From Volvariella volvacea V23 (Eukaryota; Basidiomycota; Agaricomycetes; Agaricales; Pluteaceae): a DNA stretch of 64,000 nt. The first letter of the stretch is position 1. Each line of letters begins with the position of its first letter. Below the pieces are notes generated by a model. The model had not been told where the DNA came from. It saw only the letters and a list, made by a program, of their open reading frames with translations, and ran no database searches. Made by a program: the position numbers and the translations under genes. Below are positions 38,258 through 49,900 of the stretch, piece by piece. Location: contig KB722738.1 of the NCBI GenBank assembly GCA_000349905.1, positions 1,049,551 through 1,113,550 on the forward strand, written 5' to 3'.

Positions 38258-38923
38258 AGCTTAGTATGGAGTGGACACCAACTGGATCTGGAGGCACGGA
38301 GGAGACCTGGTCGGGGAGTGTGGAAGCTGGAGGTATTTAAGTGTTCAGCCAGGGTAGCGAAATATCGCGGTTGTACCTAAAAGTTGGGTTAACATCTCGG
38401 AAGATCTGTCTGCAAGGGTCAAAGGAGAAGAACACGATGGAAATCAAGGGCGCAGCACCCGCTTCTAACCTGCCATGGGACAACACAACCCGAATGTGGG
38501 TGCACGACGTTGGGCCTTCAGGCCTTCCAAATTTGGCCGTCGTTGTATTTTCCAACAACATTTTGCGAATTCTGGTTGTTCTAGCGCTTGCACAAGTCCA
38601 TTTGTTCTGCCGGCCTTCAATCCCGGGCATAAAACTTCATTTATCCAGGCACTCGCTGTGACATGCTTGATGTTCCTTGTATTTTATCGTCCTAATTTTC
38701 CGTGACACATACGGCGCGCCTGTTCGCAAAATTGAATTGCACGTTCTCGACCTCAGGTACCGTGTGTCGTCTGAGAGGCACACTGACGGGATGCCATTAT
38801 CCTGGCAAGACTTGGCTAGGACGGGCACCGTGCACACGCTAACCGTGATCGTAAGCAGCCCCGGGACGTGTTTGTTCTACAGGTGCGCTGCCAAATAGAT
38901 GCCATCACGCTCTCGGAGCACTC
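38258..38923. promoter_or_regulatory. Divergent intergenic region, carboxylesterase / CWF19L1
   Basis: This 666-bp region carries the promoters of both genes. A TTAAATA element reads on the minus strand at 38334-38340, 77 bp before the esterase ATG, and may be a weak TATA box. Other ORFs here show no family similarity. Confidence 0.45.
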
Positions 38924-41570
38924 ATGGCAGACCCAGTGAAGATGTGAGTTCCTGCAGACAATACATCAGCCCGTCCCTCACTTTTCCAACAGTCTCACCG
39001 TCGGATCTGCAGTTGGATCCATCTCGAGCTTGTTCTCTAAAATCAGGGCCATTGACGCGAAACATGGCAAGTTCGACCTAGTCCTATGCACGGGTGATTT
39101 TTTTGGACCTCCAAAGGAGCTGGATACTACGACAGAGGAAGATGAGACTAGCCAATTATTGTCCGGGAAGCTGGAAGGTTGACTCCATTTTTTGCTCTGT
39201 CATTGTCGAGCTTAGTTATCGTTTCAGCTCCTGTGGAGTGCTACATTATGCAAGGAGAATATCCTCTGCCTCATGCCGTTGTGGAGAAATTCTCGAAAAC
39301 TGGCGGAGAGCTTTGCAAGAATGTCTTCTTATTGAGTACACCCGAAATATCCGTCCCAGTCATTACCCTCTGATTCATCATGCTTCTAGCGAAGTCTGGG
39401 ATTGTGACCACCGCACAAGGACTACGCATCGCATGCCTAGGTGGCGTATATGACGAGAACGTCCATGACTCATCTGAGGCAGCCCCAGTGAGTATACTTC
39501 GTGGTTGCCCACTCAAAAGTTGTTAATCAATGTTAGGGTTTTTCATCACCTTTCTTCACTTCACAAACTATCGAGCGACTGCTAGGCAACACTTTGGTCA
39601 AGAAGAGTGGAGCAGGAAGTGGAAGCTATGGTTCTCTGGCCTCAATTCAGTCCTCAGCCTCGTCGTCTCAGGTGGTGGACATTCTAATCACCAACACTTG
39701 GCCAGCATCTATTACGCACTTTTCCTCCGCACCTATCCCAGACTCCTCAGTCAAAGCTGGGAATTGTCACCCTCTAGACTATGTCATTCAAAAAGTTAAG
39801 CCACGTTATCACTTCGCAGCTGGAGGGAGGCCACCCGTCTATTGGGAGCGAGAGCCTTACACTTGGGAGGATGGTGAGAGTGTTCGTGTATCGAGATTCA
39901 TAGGCTTAGGTGCATTTGGCGCCGAGACGAATGGCAAAAAGCAAAGGGTAACGAACTTTCTGCGCTTTCCTTGACTTTACGCACCTTACACCTTCTTAGT
40001 GGTTTTATGCCTTTTCTATTGCACCAGATAGTCCAGCCTCAATGCAAAAACGCCCTCCAAACGCCACCCAGAACCCATTTAAGGAGCTGCAACACCATCC
40101 AGCGAAGCGCCTCAATGAGGATTCGGGGCAGGGAGAGAATTACATTTTCGGCAATGTCCGTCAGCCAAAGCGCACTCGGATTGGTAAGTCCTGGTCTGTA
40201 ATAGTCACCTTCCCTCATCATGTCTTGCAGAGCGCAGTGAACCTGGAAAACCACCACCGGGGTATAAATGCCATAGGTGCCAATCCTCGGAAGTGCGTTG
40301 CTCCCTCTCTAAGGATATTGATTCCTATTAATACTATTTAGCATTTTATTGACGCGTGTCCCGAGCGCACTAAACCGCCGGAGGGGTACATATGTCGTCT
40401 CTGCAACATTGTGGGTCTGGTTTCCATTACCTAATAAAGATACCTCATTGTTAGCTATAGCCAGGTCATTTGGTACGTGATTGTCCGACAAGGCACGCTG
40501 TTGGCGATACTGGAGGCCGTAAACCCAGACCTGGCTACGTTTGTCGTGCTTGCGGTAGCGAGGCTCATTATATCGATGATTGCCCTGTTGCGAATCAGAA
40601 TCACGCAAGGCATCACGGAGCTGGGAGATCTGGTAATAGGACGGTTGTGAAGGAAATTAGCAGTGAGATGGTATTCATCCCACCAATATGCTATTTACCA
40701 ATTGCAATCATATCACAGCGGATGAGTGCTGGTTCTGTCTTTCGAATCCAAACCTCGCGTCAGTCATTAGCTTTGTCCATCTAATTCATACTCATGCACC
40801 AACAGAAAGCATTTGATTGTTTCAATTGGCTCGGAGTGCTACTTGACACTCCCGAAAGGTCAAATGATACCTACCAAATCCTCACAACAGCCCACACAGA
40901 TACCCGGGGGTGGACATGTTCTTATTGTTCCCATTACCCACTACCCGGCCTATAATGTAATTCCTTCAGATTTAGCACCGCCAATTGTGGATGAATCCGA
41001 AGGGTAAGGTAAACTTCCTTGTGTTCACTTGACGATCCCTTGATGGGGTTACCTGTATCTGCAGGTACAAGAGTGCTTTGAAGGCGATGTATGCAAGATA
41101 CAATTCAACTGTTGTATTTTTTGAAGTTGCCCGTGTTGTTGCCAAAGGTGGACATGCCCACATACAAGCCATACCGATTCCTTTGGCGTTGCAGGATCGG
41201 GTTGAGGAGGCCTTTCGTAGTCAAGGAAGCAACCAAGGCATCGATTTTGAAGCTGATCCAGCTACTGCATTAACCGGTTGTGCCGATGGCAGTGGTGGAT
41301 ATTTCAGAGTAGAACTACCAGACGGAAAGCAGATGGTGCACATACTGAAGCCCCATATCCCATTTAGCATACAATTTGGGCGGTACGTAGCTTTTTACAC
41401 CTTCCTCGTTCATGCGATGTTCATTTATCGGCAGACAAGTGTTGGCGTCTGTTTTGGAGATGCCAGATCGCATGGATTGGAAGGCTTGTGCTCTTTCAGA
41501 TGCGGATGAGGCTGCGGATGCTCAGGCATTCAAGAGCGCTTTCACGCCATTTGATCCATCAATGGCCTGA
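38924..41570 (+). CDS. CWF19-like protein 1 (Drn1), CwfJ family
   Basis: Start is MADPVK at 38924; a short intron joins to ILTVGSAVGSISSLFSKIRA. The metallophosphoesterase-like N-terminus continues with FDLVLCTGDFFGPPKELD, VPVECYIMQGEYPLP and IACLGGVYDEN. LITNTWPASI and ARYHFAAGG-like FAAGGRPPVYWEREPY follow. Three CCHC zinc knuckles come next: CHRCQSSEHFIDAC, CRLCNIPGHLVRDC and CRACGSEAHYIDDC. The CwfJ C-terminal domains have ECWFCLSNPNLA, GGHVLIVPITHYP, KGGHAHIQAIPIP and a final ALSDADEAADAQAFKSAF. Yeast Drn1 modulates the lariat debranching enzyme Dbr1, so a role after splicing is inferred. About twelve introns occur. Confidence 0.94.
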
Positions 41571-41883
41571 TTCTACTTGTTATCGCCATCAGGGGTGGGT
41601 CAAGGTAAAGCCATGTTACTCCATTGTATAGTACAGTGCACGTATAACGCAAGCGTTGCCAAAGGCATGTCCAGATGCACACTTAGATACATGTTATTAA
41701 TTAGAGTCGCCAGTAGATGTTAATGCGGTATCAGGGGTCAGAGTGAGTATTGCGTCCGAGGTCGCGTCTACACTGAGTCTGTAGCTGTGAATTCGAGCAT
41801 AAGTGTCAGTGATTATTTTCCAAAGGATAATCCAAAGCAGAACATAGAACAACGCAGGGTATAGGGCGCAAACTAAGAGTGGA
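41571..41883. other. Convergent intergenic, CWF19L1 / aminotransferase
   Basis: This 313-bp stretch lies between two convergent stop codons and holds both 3' UTRs; nothing else is recognised. Confidence 0.5.
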
Positions 41884-44323
41884 TCACTTGACTTGCCTAT
41901 GACCAATGTCCTTCATGCCGGAATTCTTGGCCTTCTTCAAGACTCGGTCAATGGCATCCAGACCTTTTGATAACGCTTAGTTGAGCCCACGCGCTAGGAA
42001 CAGGAACAAACCTTTGTCAAGGTCCTCTAAGGGAGGACCGAAAGAAAGTCGAACAAAATGATGGCATGGGGAGTTGAAGAGATTGCGACGATGAGCAGGG
42101 TTGATATCAAAGAATATTCCTGGAATAACAATGGTCTTCTCTTTCAACAACTCTTCAAAGAACGTCTGTTTGATTCGTATTTGTATTCGTGAGTTACCAG
42201 GGAAGACGGCCCGACTGAATAAGCGTACCAATCCATTGTTGAGAGGGGCGGGCAACCGCTCGAGATTGAGCCAGATATAGAAAGTACTTGTTGGAGGGAT
42301 CTCAATGTCCAGGTGCATTGCACGGAGACGCTTGAGAACATGGTCTCGTTTACCCTTGAAATGACTTTGCAATGCTTTCTGTTACCACAATTAAATTAGG
42401 CAGACTCACAGCTCTACTTGAGCTTACTAACCTTCTCTTGTGCCACGAAGATCGGGTCGAGCAAAGGAATAGCAGCCAATTGCATGCTGAGCCCGATGTT
42501 ATATGTAGAGAATCACACTCCTAAGGTGGGAAATACGCACGGGTGATTGGCACCACCGTCCAAGAAGGAGCCTGAACAACGTTGTCAGGAGTCAACCAAA
42601 AAAAAGAAGGAAAAAAAAAGCATGCGAGACGCACCAGATTGAGAAAGGGCGGTAATCAGATTTTTTGGGCCAATGACCCAGCAAACACGCCAGCCAGGGA
42701 GGCGCCAATTCTATAATAAGTGCGAGCAAGAGTTCCGACAAAGCATGAGACTCAGTTACTTCTTTATGATGTAATTAGACATACCTTTGTAAGGCCATCG
42801 ACAATGATAATAGAGTCCTAAAACGCCGTGAGGTCCATAGTTACGCAGTCACATGGTTTGTGCTCACCTCATTCACATCTTCAATATATTCCGCAGCGGA
42901 AATCGATTTGCCGAGATCGCTTTCATGCTCATGATAAATATACCATGAGTAGAACTGACATTGTTAAAGAAGGGCAGACATGCATGTAAGACTGGGTCAC
43001 CTCATCCAGAATTACCGTGGTGCCTTCGCGTCCAAGAGAAACCACCTCTTTGAGTTTATTTTCCCTGCCTCCAATTCGACGCTGAGGACCAAGACGAGGG
43101 TTGGTAAACACTCACTTGATGACCTGCATTGTATGGCCCTAAACAAGACATCTCTGAGGCAAAGAAAAAAACACACACCTGTCCTGTGGGGTTGCGAGGG
43201 TTGGATGCAAGAATCACAGCAAGACCTTGATTCAAGATGTCTTTCTGTGAAGAACACTGGTCAGGGGCATGCAAATCGAGCACAGAGTTGGTGTGCTACC
43301 TTAGTTTGCTCAATGTCCAACTTGTACTTGTTCTACACCCCACAACGTCAACAGCATAGCCCTCACGATCGCAATTCTACTCACCTTTGCATCAAGCCTA
43401 TGAGAAGGTGTGACCTTGATACATTATGAACGAAGCCAAGAAACCACCTACACAGTTGGGACGGGAACCAAGCGCTTGAAAGCGCTCAGAACTTGATCGT
43501 ATGCGGTGTAATCAGGGATTTGGTACGACTGATTATGGCCATCAGCGCCCAATGGTAGCCCGAGAAGTTTTGTTGACGTACTGTGTATACATCGCCAATG
43601 ACAGCAGCGACACGGGTGAGTCCAGCTCGACCACCAGGTACAATGCACACATTCTCGTAGGTGTACTGACTTGCTTTACCCTGGCGATAGGTATGGTTGT
43701 ACAAATTGGCTACAGCTTCCCTCAATGCTAAACGACTGTCTGTCAGCTGCACGTGCCTGGCGTTAATATGCGGAGTTCATCTAACCTTTAACTCCCGTGG
43801 TGGGCGCATACTCAAGAGAATCAACAGGTAAAGGAATGCTGTCTGGCCGAGGAGAAGCCCCTGGGATTGGACCAACTTCTGGAGCGCCTTGACCAAGATT
43901 TGCCCATTCATGAGAATTTGCATAACTGAATCCGTTGGCGATGGCCCTATCTGAGCAATAAATTACGCCAGTACTTCCTGGGTGCTCGATACCAGGGACA
44001 GTTTCTTCGTCCTATGCGAAATTAGTCCTGCGTACCACCCCTTTCGGCCGAATCTGACATACTGGATTAACGGTTTGCGGGAAGAAGCCTCGCGGTTTAT
44101 GACCAGCTGCTTGTCTAAAAATCTGAACGAGCCGTAAGAATTGTATAGTAGATGGCAATGAAAGGACGTTACGAACCTGATGAGCAGCAGAGTCTTTCTC
44201 GTGCTTGAGGTGTTTTATGACATCTACGACCTGGTCAAAGAGGTGAAGGTGGGGGAAATGGAAATGGGGAAGGTGCATCGAGAGCGTCAGAAATGGGAAG
44301 CTTGAGAGTGAGGATGAAAGCAC
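41884..44323 (-). CDS. PLP-dependent class I/II aminotransferase
   Basis: This fold-type I aminotransferase of about 450 residues has block GFSYANSHEWANLGQGAPEV, ALREAVANLYNHTYRQG and NVCIVPGGRAGLTRVAAVIG (cofactor phosphate region). SNPRNPTGQ binds the substrate side, VILDEFYSWYIY carries the PLP-contacting Asp and Tyr, and GLTKNWRLPGWRVCWVIGP contains the Schiff-base Lys. TFYIWLNLE and VRLSFGPP follow. The specificity is not readable; kynurenine, aromatic or alanine-type donors are possible. Start may be 44323 or the second Met at 44278. Exons are very fragmented: a 13-nt exon (43385-43397) and a tentative 8-nt exon (43116-43123) restore the frame between VPT and NKYKLDIEQTK and after PTGQ. 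Confidence 0.88.
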
Positions 44324-45105
44324 CGCATGCTGACAATGTCCTTAAATCCTCGCGGCGTCGCAGTGCCAGATGCATGTCCTGAGGATTTTTCACTGGTGAT
44401 CATGACGAATACAGATATCCTTGGGGAGGCCGAGCACAGTTACCACGTTCAAAATGCTGATGGTGGGGTGTCTTCGGGGTTGAGGCAGCGGGCACTGCAG
44501 ATATACATCTGGTATTCCCCTGTGAATAATCTATTTTTAGGTACTTGCCCATGATTTGCCGCTTACCCTGCAGCATTACTGGGTGCAATGCTCGAAACAT
44601 CCTTCAGCAGCGCCCAGCAGGTGGCCCAGCAGAAAAAATGGCTTTCGGACACCTTGGACATAATACCTGGGATACGAAACACTGCCGAGGCCTCTTCATC
44701 AATGTGTGTAGCCAAGCCCGCTGGCTGGTGGTCGCTGTGCACTTACGGCATGCTAGTTACCCTGTGCTGTTGCCCCTCATCGTCGCGAAAAACAACGGGG
44801 AATTGGTAGTATCAGAAGGAGTTATTGCACCATATAGTAGTCCGTATTCCAGAGGAGACAAAGTAGCTGCGATCTTGGCTTCAATGCTTGAAACGACAAG
44901 GAAGACCCCAAATATTTTCGTGAGCCGCGCTGTGCTTGTGCAATAAGCATCCGCTCCGTTGGTTTGGACCACCTTCGGATGACAAAGATGCTTGGGATCT
45001 GCGTTTCCGGCGGATCTTGATAGCCACCTCCTTATGCGTATATAAACCTGCAGATTCAGCGCGGCGGCACCACCTTGACCTCAGCACCTTGAATCCAACC
45101 CGATA
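44324..45105. promoter_or_regulatory. Divergent intergenic region, aminotransferase / arginase
   Basis: This 782-bp region should hold both promoters. A plus-strand open frame from ATG 44551 to 44946 could code about 131 residues, but I see no family similarity, so I leave it as unproven. A TATA-like TATATAAA at about 45039-45046 lies about 60 bp before the arginase ATG. Confidence 0.45.
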
Positions 45106-46551
45106 ATGAACGGCGAACAGCAATCAGTCCCTTACAGATTCCTCAAAGAACCAAGAACTGCAGCAGTGAGCACCACTACGCCCCGATTAACAATATCATT
45201 CTGATCTTTATTTCCCTCAGATCGTTGGCTGCCCATTCAGGTAATTTTTCCCGTCTCATCAACCTTGTGGCACCTTACCCAATCTTCAAACCATACAGTG
45301 GTGGTCAGGTGTGTCGTAGATTCTAGTCATCTTATCGTGGATCCTCATTCTGCAATACTCCGATTAGCCTAAAGTTGGTGTTGACAAAGGACCTATCCAC
45401 CTGGTCGAGGCAGGCCTGATTGATCAGCTTACCGAGCTTGGCTGGAAAGTCAAATTCGATGGACATCACCAATTCGAAGAGATTGAAGCAAAGTCCGATC
45501 CCCCCATCGGCAAGCTCAAGAATCCTAGACTCGTATCTCGTGTCACCGAATCTGTCGCCGCTGTCGTTGCATCTCATGTCAACAACGGAGAGCTTGCTGT
45601 AACCCTGGGGGGCGATCATTCATTGGTACGTCATGTACAACCCAGAAAAGAGGACAGATGTTGAAGCATCTATTGCCAGGCCTTGGGAACAATATCCGGG
45701 ACTTTGAGGTGTGCAGACCCGTTTGTCTTTATTATATTAATCTGAAATCACGCGCCCAGCAAATACCCCGATGCTTGCGTCGTCTGGGTGGACGCTCATG
45801 CTGACATCAACACACCAGAGTCCACCGAATCTGGTGTGTATTCCCACCAGTCTTAAACACTCATAAATGATGCGGTACATGTAGGTAATATTCACGGGAT
45901 GCCAAACTCTTTCCTGATGGGCTTGGGAAGCAAAATACCAGAGTTTTCATGGGTAAAGCCGCAGCTTAGACCGGATAGGATCGTTTACATCGGGCTTCGG
46001 GACGTTGATGCAGCTGAGAAGCGAATTCTGAAGGAAAATGGTATCAAGGCTTTCAGCATGCACGAGGTTGATCGCTATGGCATCGGCAGGGTAGTCGAGA
46101 TGGCCCTTGATCATGTTAATCCTCAAAGAGACCGCCCCATACACTTGAGTTTCGATGTTGATGCATTGGATCCGTCTGTAGCACCATCAACGGGCACTCC
46201 GGTAAGAAAAGGCACTACATCTGTGTATACCTGTCTCATCACCGTCCAGGTTCGCGGTGGGCTTACATTCAGAGAAGGTCACTATATTTGTGAGGCTGTT
46301 CATGAGACTGGCTTGTTGATTGCACTGGACCTAATGGTCAGTCTGAGAGTCTATGAATTGCTATGAACTACTGCTTATGCATGGCTTTAGGAGGTCAATC
46401 CCTCTTTGGAAGACGAGAAAAGTGTCCAGCAAACTGTTGCTGTTGGGTGCTCCCTTGTACGCTCAGCTCTAGGCAAGCCATCCAGCTACAATTCCGACGT
46501 ATTTTACTAACAATGTCCCTTTTCGTGTGTGCAGGCGAGACTCTGCTGTAG
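45106..46551 (+). CDS. CAR1: Arginase
   Basis: This manganese enzyme hydrolyses arginine to ornithine and urea. Start is [20 protein letters not shown] at 45106. The opening motif [19 protein letters not shown] is assembled from a 20-nt exon (45221-45240), a 10-nt exon (45299-45308) and the next exon starting 45368. Metal-binding motifs are [20 protein letters not shown] and [19 protein letters not shown], with [13 protein letters not shown] and the [12 protein letters not shown] block after them. A 29-nt exon (45680-45708) codes ALGTISGTL. The last intron (46473-46534) begins GC and joins LVRSALG to ETLL. All three metal motifs are intact. Confidence 0.96.
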
Positions 46552-46990
46552 ACACCTAGTGGGAGAATGGTTAACTGATAGAGAATCACCATATGTCCTA
46601 TATCTATGTAATCGATTGCATAATGCGATCCTGTTGGGCTGGGATTTTTGTGCCAAGTCTGCGGTTTGGTCGACCTGGCAAATCTATACAATAGACAGGC
46701 ACCATCAGACGCATCATGGCAGCGGGGTAAGCAGAGAGAACAGGTATGCATAAGCACCAAGAAGCCATAGAGCGACGCGACGAGCAGCAATGGGGATCGA
46801 TAGAATCGCGGTGGAGAGTGCTCGATGGGCCCCGCTGATGAGGTGTAAAACAGAGCTAGGGATGGACAAGCCCATCTGACAAACCGACAGACCGGAATTT
46901 CCGTTGTCAGGGTTATGGAATCTTTCTCCTCGGCGTTCTCCGAGATTGCCTTCAACAAGTGTTTGCCTTCTGGACGCATCCACAGCAGCC
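46552..46990. other. Intergenic, arginase to kinesin
   Basis: This 439-bp stretch between co-oriented genes should contain the arginase 3' UTR and the kinesin promoter; no other feature is supported. Confidence 0.5.
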
Positions 46991-49900
46991 ATGGCCCCCT
47001 CGCCGTCGTCTGCAACGACGACCTCGGTCCAAGTTGGTTAGTATACTCGCACTTATGCTTGTGTCTCTCCCTCATCGCTGTCCTCCCCAGCTCTTCGAAT
47101 ACGTCCACCCACCACCCAGGACTCTCATTCCATTCCCACTCGTTTTCAACGCTCTGTGATTCAGGCTCTATCCCCCACTTCGGTCTCGATTGAAGTCACG
47201 CCCACCTCCGCCCTCGCGTCTTCCGCCTCCGCCTCCCCCGCCTCCTCAAGTTCAAATGCCAAGAAACAGGTCTTCTCCTTCGACCAAGTCCACCCACCCC
47301 CTACTACCCAATATGAGCTATTTTCCTCCACCGCTCAACCCCTTATCTCGCGTTTCGTTGAAGGGTTCAACTGCACAATACTTGCTTATGGTCAAACAAG
47401 CAGCGGAAAGACTTTCACTATGACTGGTATCGACCTTGATGCTGACCCAACAGATCCTAACAACGGGATGGGCATTATCCCCAGGGCAGTGTCTACTATC
47501 TTTTCTCGCGCCCAAAAGCTCAAGGAAGAACGCAGAGGCGCCTGGACATACAGCATAAAGGGTTCCTTCATTGAAATTTACAACGAAGACCTCATCGATC
47601 TTCTCACCTTAGATGATCCTAGTGGGGTACGGCGTGAGGTCCAGATTAGGGAGGACAAAGGCCAGATAATATGGGATGGGCTTCGTGAAGTCACCGTCAG
47701 AAGTGCCAGCGAGGTTATGAAGTGAGTCACATGTACAGCCTTCACCAGTTCCTACTGACCTATCCTCGCCCAAACCCAAAAGCTTGATTCGCAAAGGCAC
47801 GGCCATCAGGCGAACAAATGAAACCGATATGAACGCGCAATCCTCCCGGTCTCATGCTATCTTTTCTCTTACGCTCACACAGAAGAAATATACCGGGTCA
47901 AACCCACCAAGGTCGTCCTCTCCATTACCTGGTGGCCGATCGCCTTCGCGACTTGCTCGCCCAGGGTCTATGTATGCAGGTGGTCCGCCGAGTGCGGCCC
48001 GCGTTTCATCACCCACCTTCGGTCGACCAGGAACCCCTAATAGCTTCGCCGCAGCTATGGGACGAGGTGGACTCAGACCGTCTAGCGCCCTTGGTCACAC
48101 TAATGACCGCGCTCATCCTGCCGGCGAGGAGGACGGAGAGTGGATTACAATCGTGTCCAAGTTCCATTTCGTTGATTTAGCTGGGTCAGAACGAGTTAGT
48201 CCTACCTCTTTATTTAACGGATCGTCACTCTAACTCGTACCATAGCTTAAGCGCACCGCAGCAGCCGGAGAAAGGATTAAAGAGGGTATATCCATCAACA
48301 GCGGCTTATTGGCACTGGGAAACGTGATATCAGCCTTGGGTGATCCGGCCCGTGCAAAGAGCCATACAGCAACACATATACCTTATCGCGACTCAAAGCT
48401 CACTAGATTATTACAAGATTCCCTCGGAGGCAACGCCCATACCTTAATGATAGCCTGCGTTAGTCCTGCAGAATGGAATGCAGCCGAAACCGTTAATACC
48501 CTCAAGTATGCAAATCGCGCTCGGAACATCAAAAATAGGGCCGTTGTCAACGAGAAGGAGGATGGGTGGGATGATGTTGAGTGGCTGCAGGGAACTGTGA
48601 CGAGGCTTAGGAAAGAGGTTAAAGCACTGAAGGAAGGTGGTGCTATCGCAGCGGACCCCACATCCAGCGTTGCGTCGGAAGGGACGACCAAGAGGATGAT
48701 TTCTCAGATGACAGAGCTACAGAACAATTATGAGAACCTAAGGGAGAAATTTGTGGAACGAACTGAAGAGCTTACCCGATTGCGAAGGGAGCTGGGAGAG
48801 AGACAACGCGGTAATTTGAATGGAGCCGTATCAGGAACGGCGAAGTACGAGGAGATTGTCGGGCCAGTCATTGAGGAGTACGAGAAGACGATTTCAGCAA
48901 TGGAGGCAGAGCTGAGTCTTAATCGTGCTGCCTTGAGACATACGAACGAGCTTGTCGAGGAGAAAGAAGAGGAGCTTGCTACTTTGTCGGAGCGTCATAC
49001 TGCCACGGAGCTATACGTTGAGGAGCTCAGAAATCGTGTATCCAAACTGACAGAACGAGAGGCGTCTACCGAGGTACGTATCTGCCCGTATATGTGTTTC
49101 CTATTATCTCACTTTTCACACAGGCCTATGTCCGGGACTTGGAGGACAAAATCCGGTCTTACGACGAGTCGTCACTCACCTCGAGTGAGTCCATGCAAGA
49201 TCTCAAGCGCGAAATCGCGCGGTTCAAAGACACAGAGGCATACTCTAGCAAATATATTGCAGATCTGGAAGCTCGACTAGCTCGTTCGGACGAGTCTATC
49301 TTATCTTTGCAGCAGACAGTCGAGACCTTGGAAAAGGAGGTGGAAAGAAGGCAAATTGAAGCTGAAACATTGCAGTCCCGTTTAGATACCCTTCGGTCGG
49401 ATGGAGACAACTGGAGAACAGATCTTGAGGAACGAGAGCGGAAAGTCAAAGAATTAGAGTTCAAGATGGAGGAATGGGAGAGGAAGAGACAGGAAGCAGG
49501 AGAGGCTCGTGTCAGGCTGGGTAACGTAGTTGGGGAGGTTGCATCTGCAAGGCGAAGTCTGGAACTTGATTTAGCAAACGCTGCTTCAGGCACCACAAGT
49601 GGTGCAATGACTCCTGCCAGTTCGGAGATAGGGGAGAGATCAAATGAAGCATCAGCAAACACCTCGCTCTATGAGACTTCTCTTCAGAGTCAGCTCGACG
49701 CTCTCCGTCAAACTCATCAAGCAACCTTGGCTGATCTCTCCTCGGTCACTGCCAAGTATCGTGATGCACTTCGCGAGATATCTGATCTTGCAGCACAAAT
49801 TCAAGAGGCTAAGCTTGGTACGAGTACGGTGGACTCTAATGAATCTCCAGAACGTTATAGCGATGTTCCTCCAACTCCCCGGCGCCGCATGACTGCTGGC

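Noticed and set aside
46529..46753. Longer arginase C-terminus through the frame open after 46535
   Set aside because: It would replace the conserved ALGETLL end with unrelated sequence; the GC-AG splice explains the family end better.
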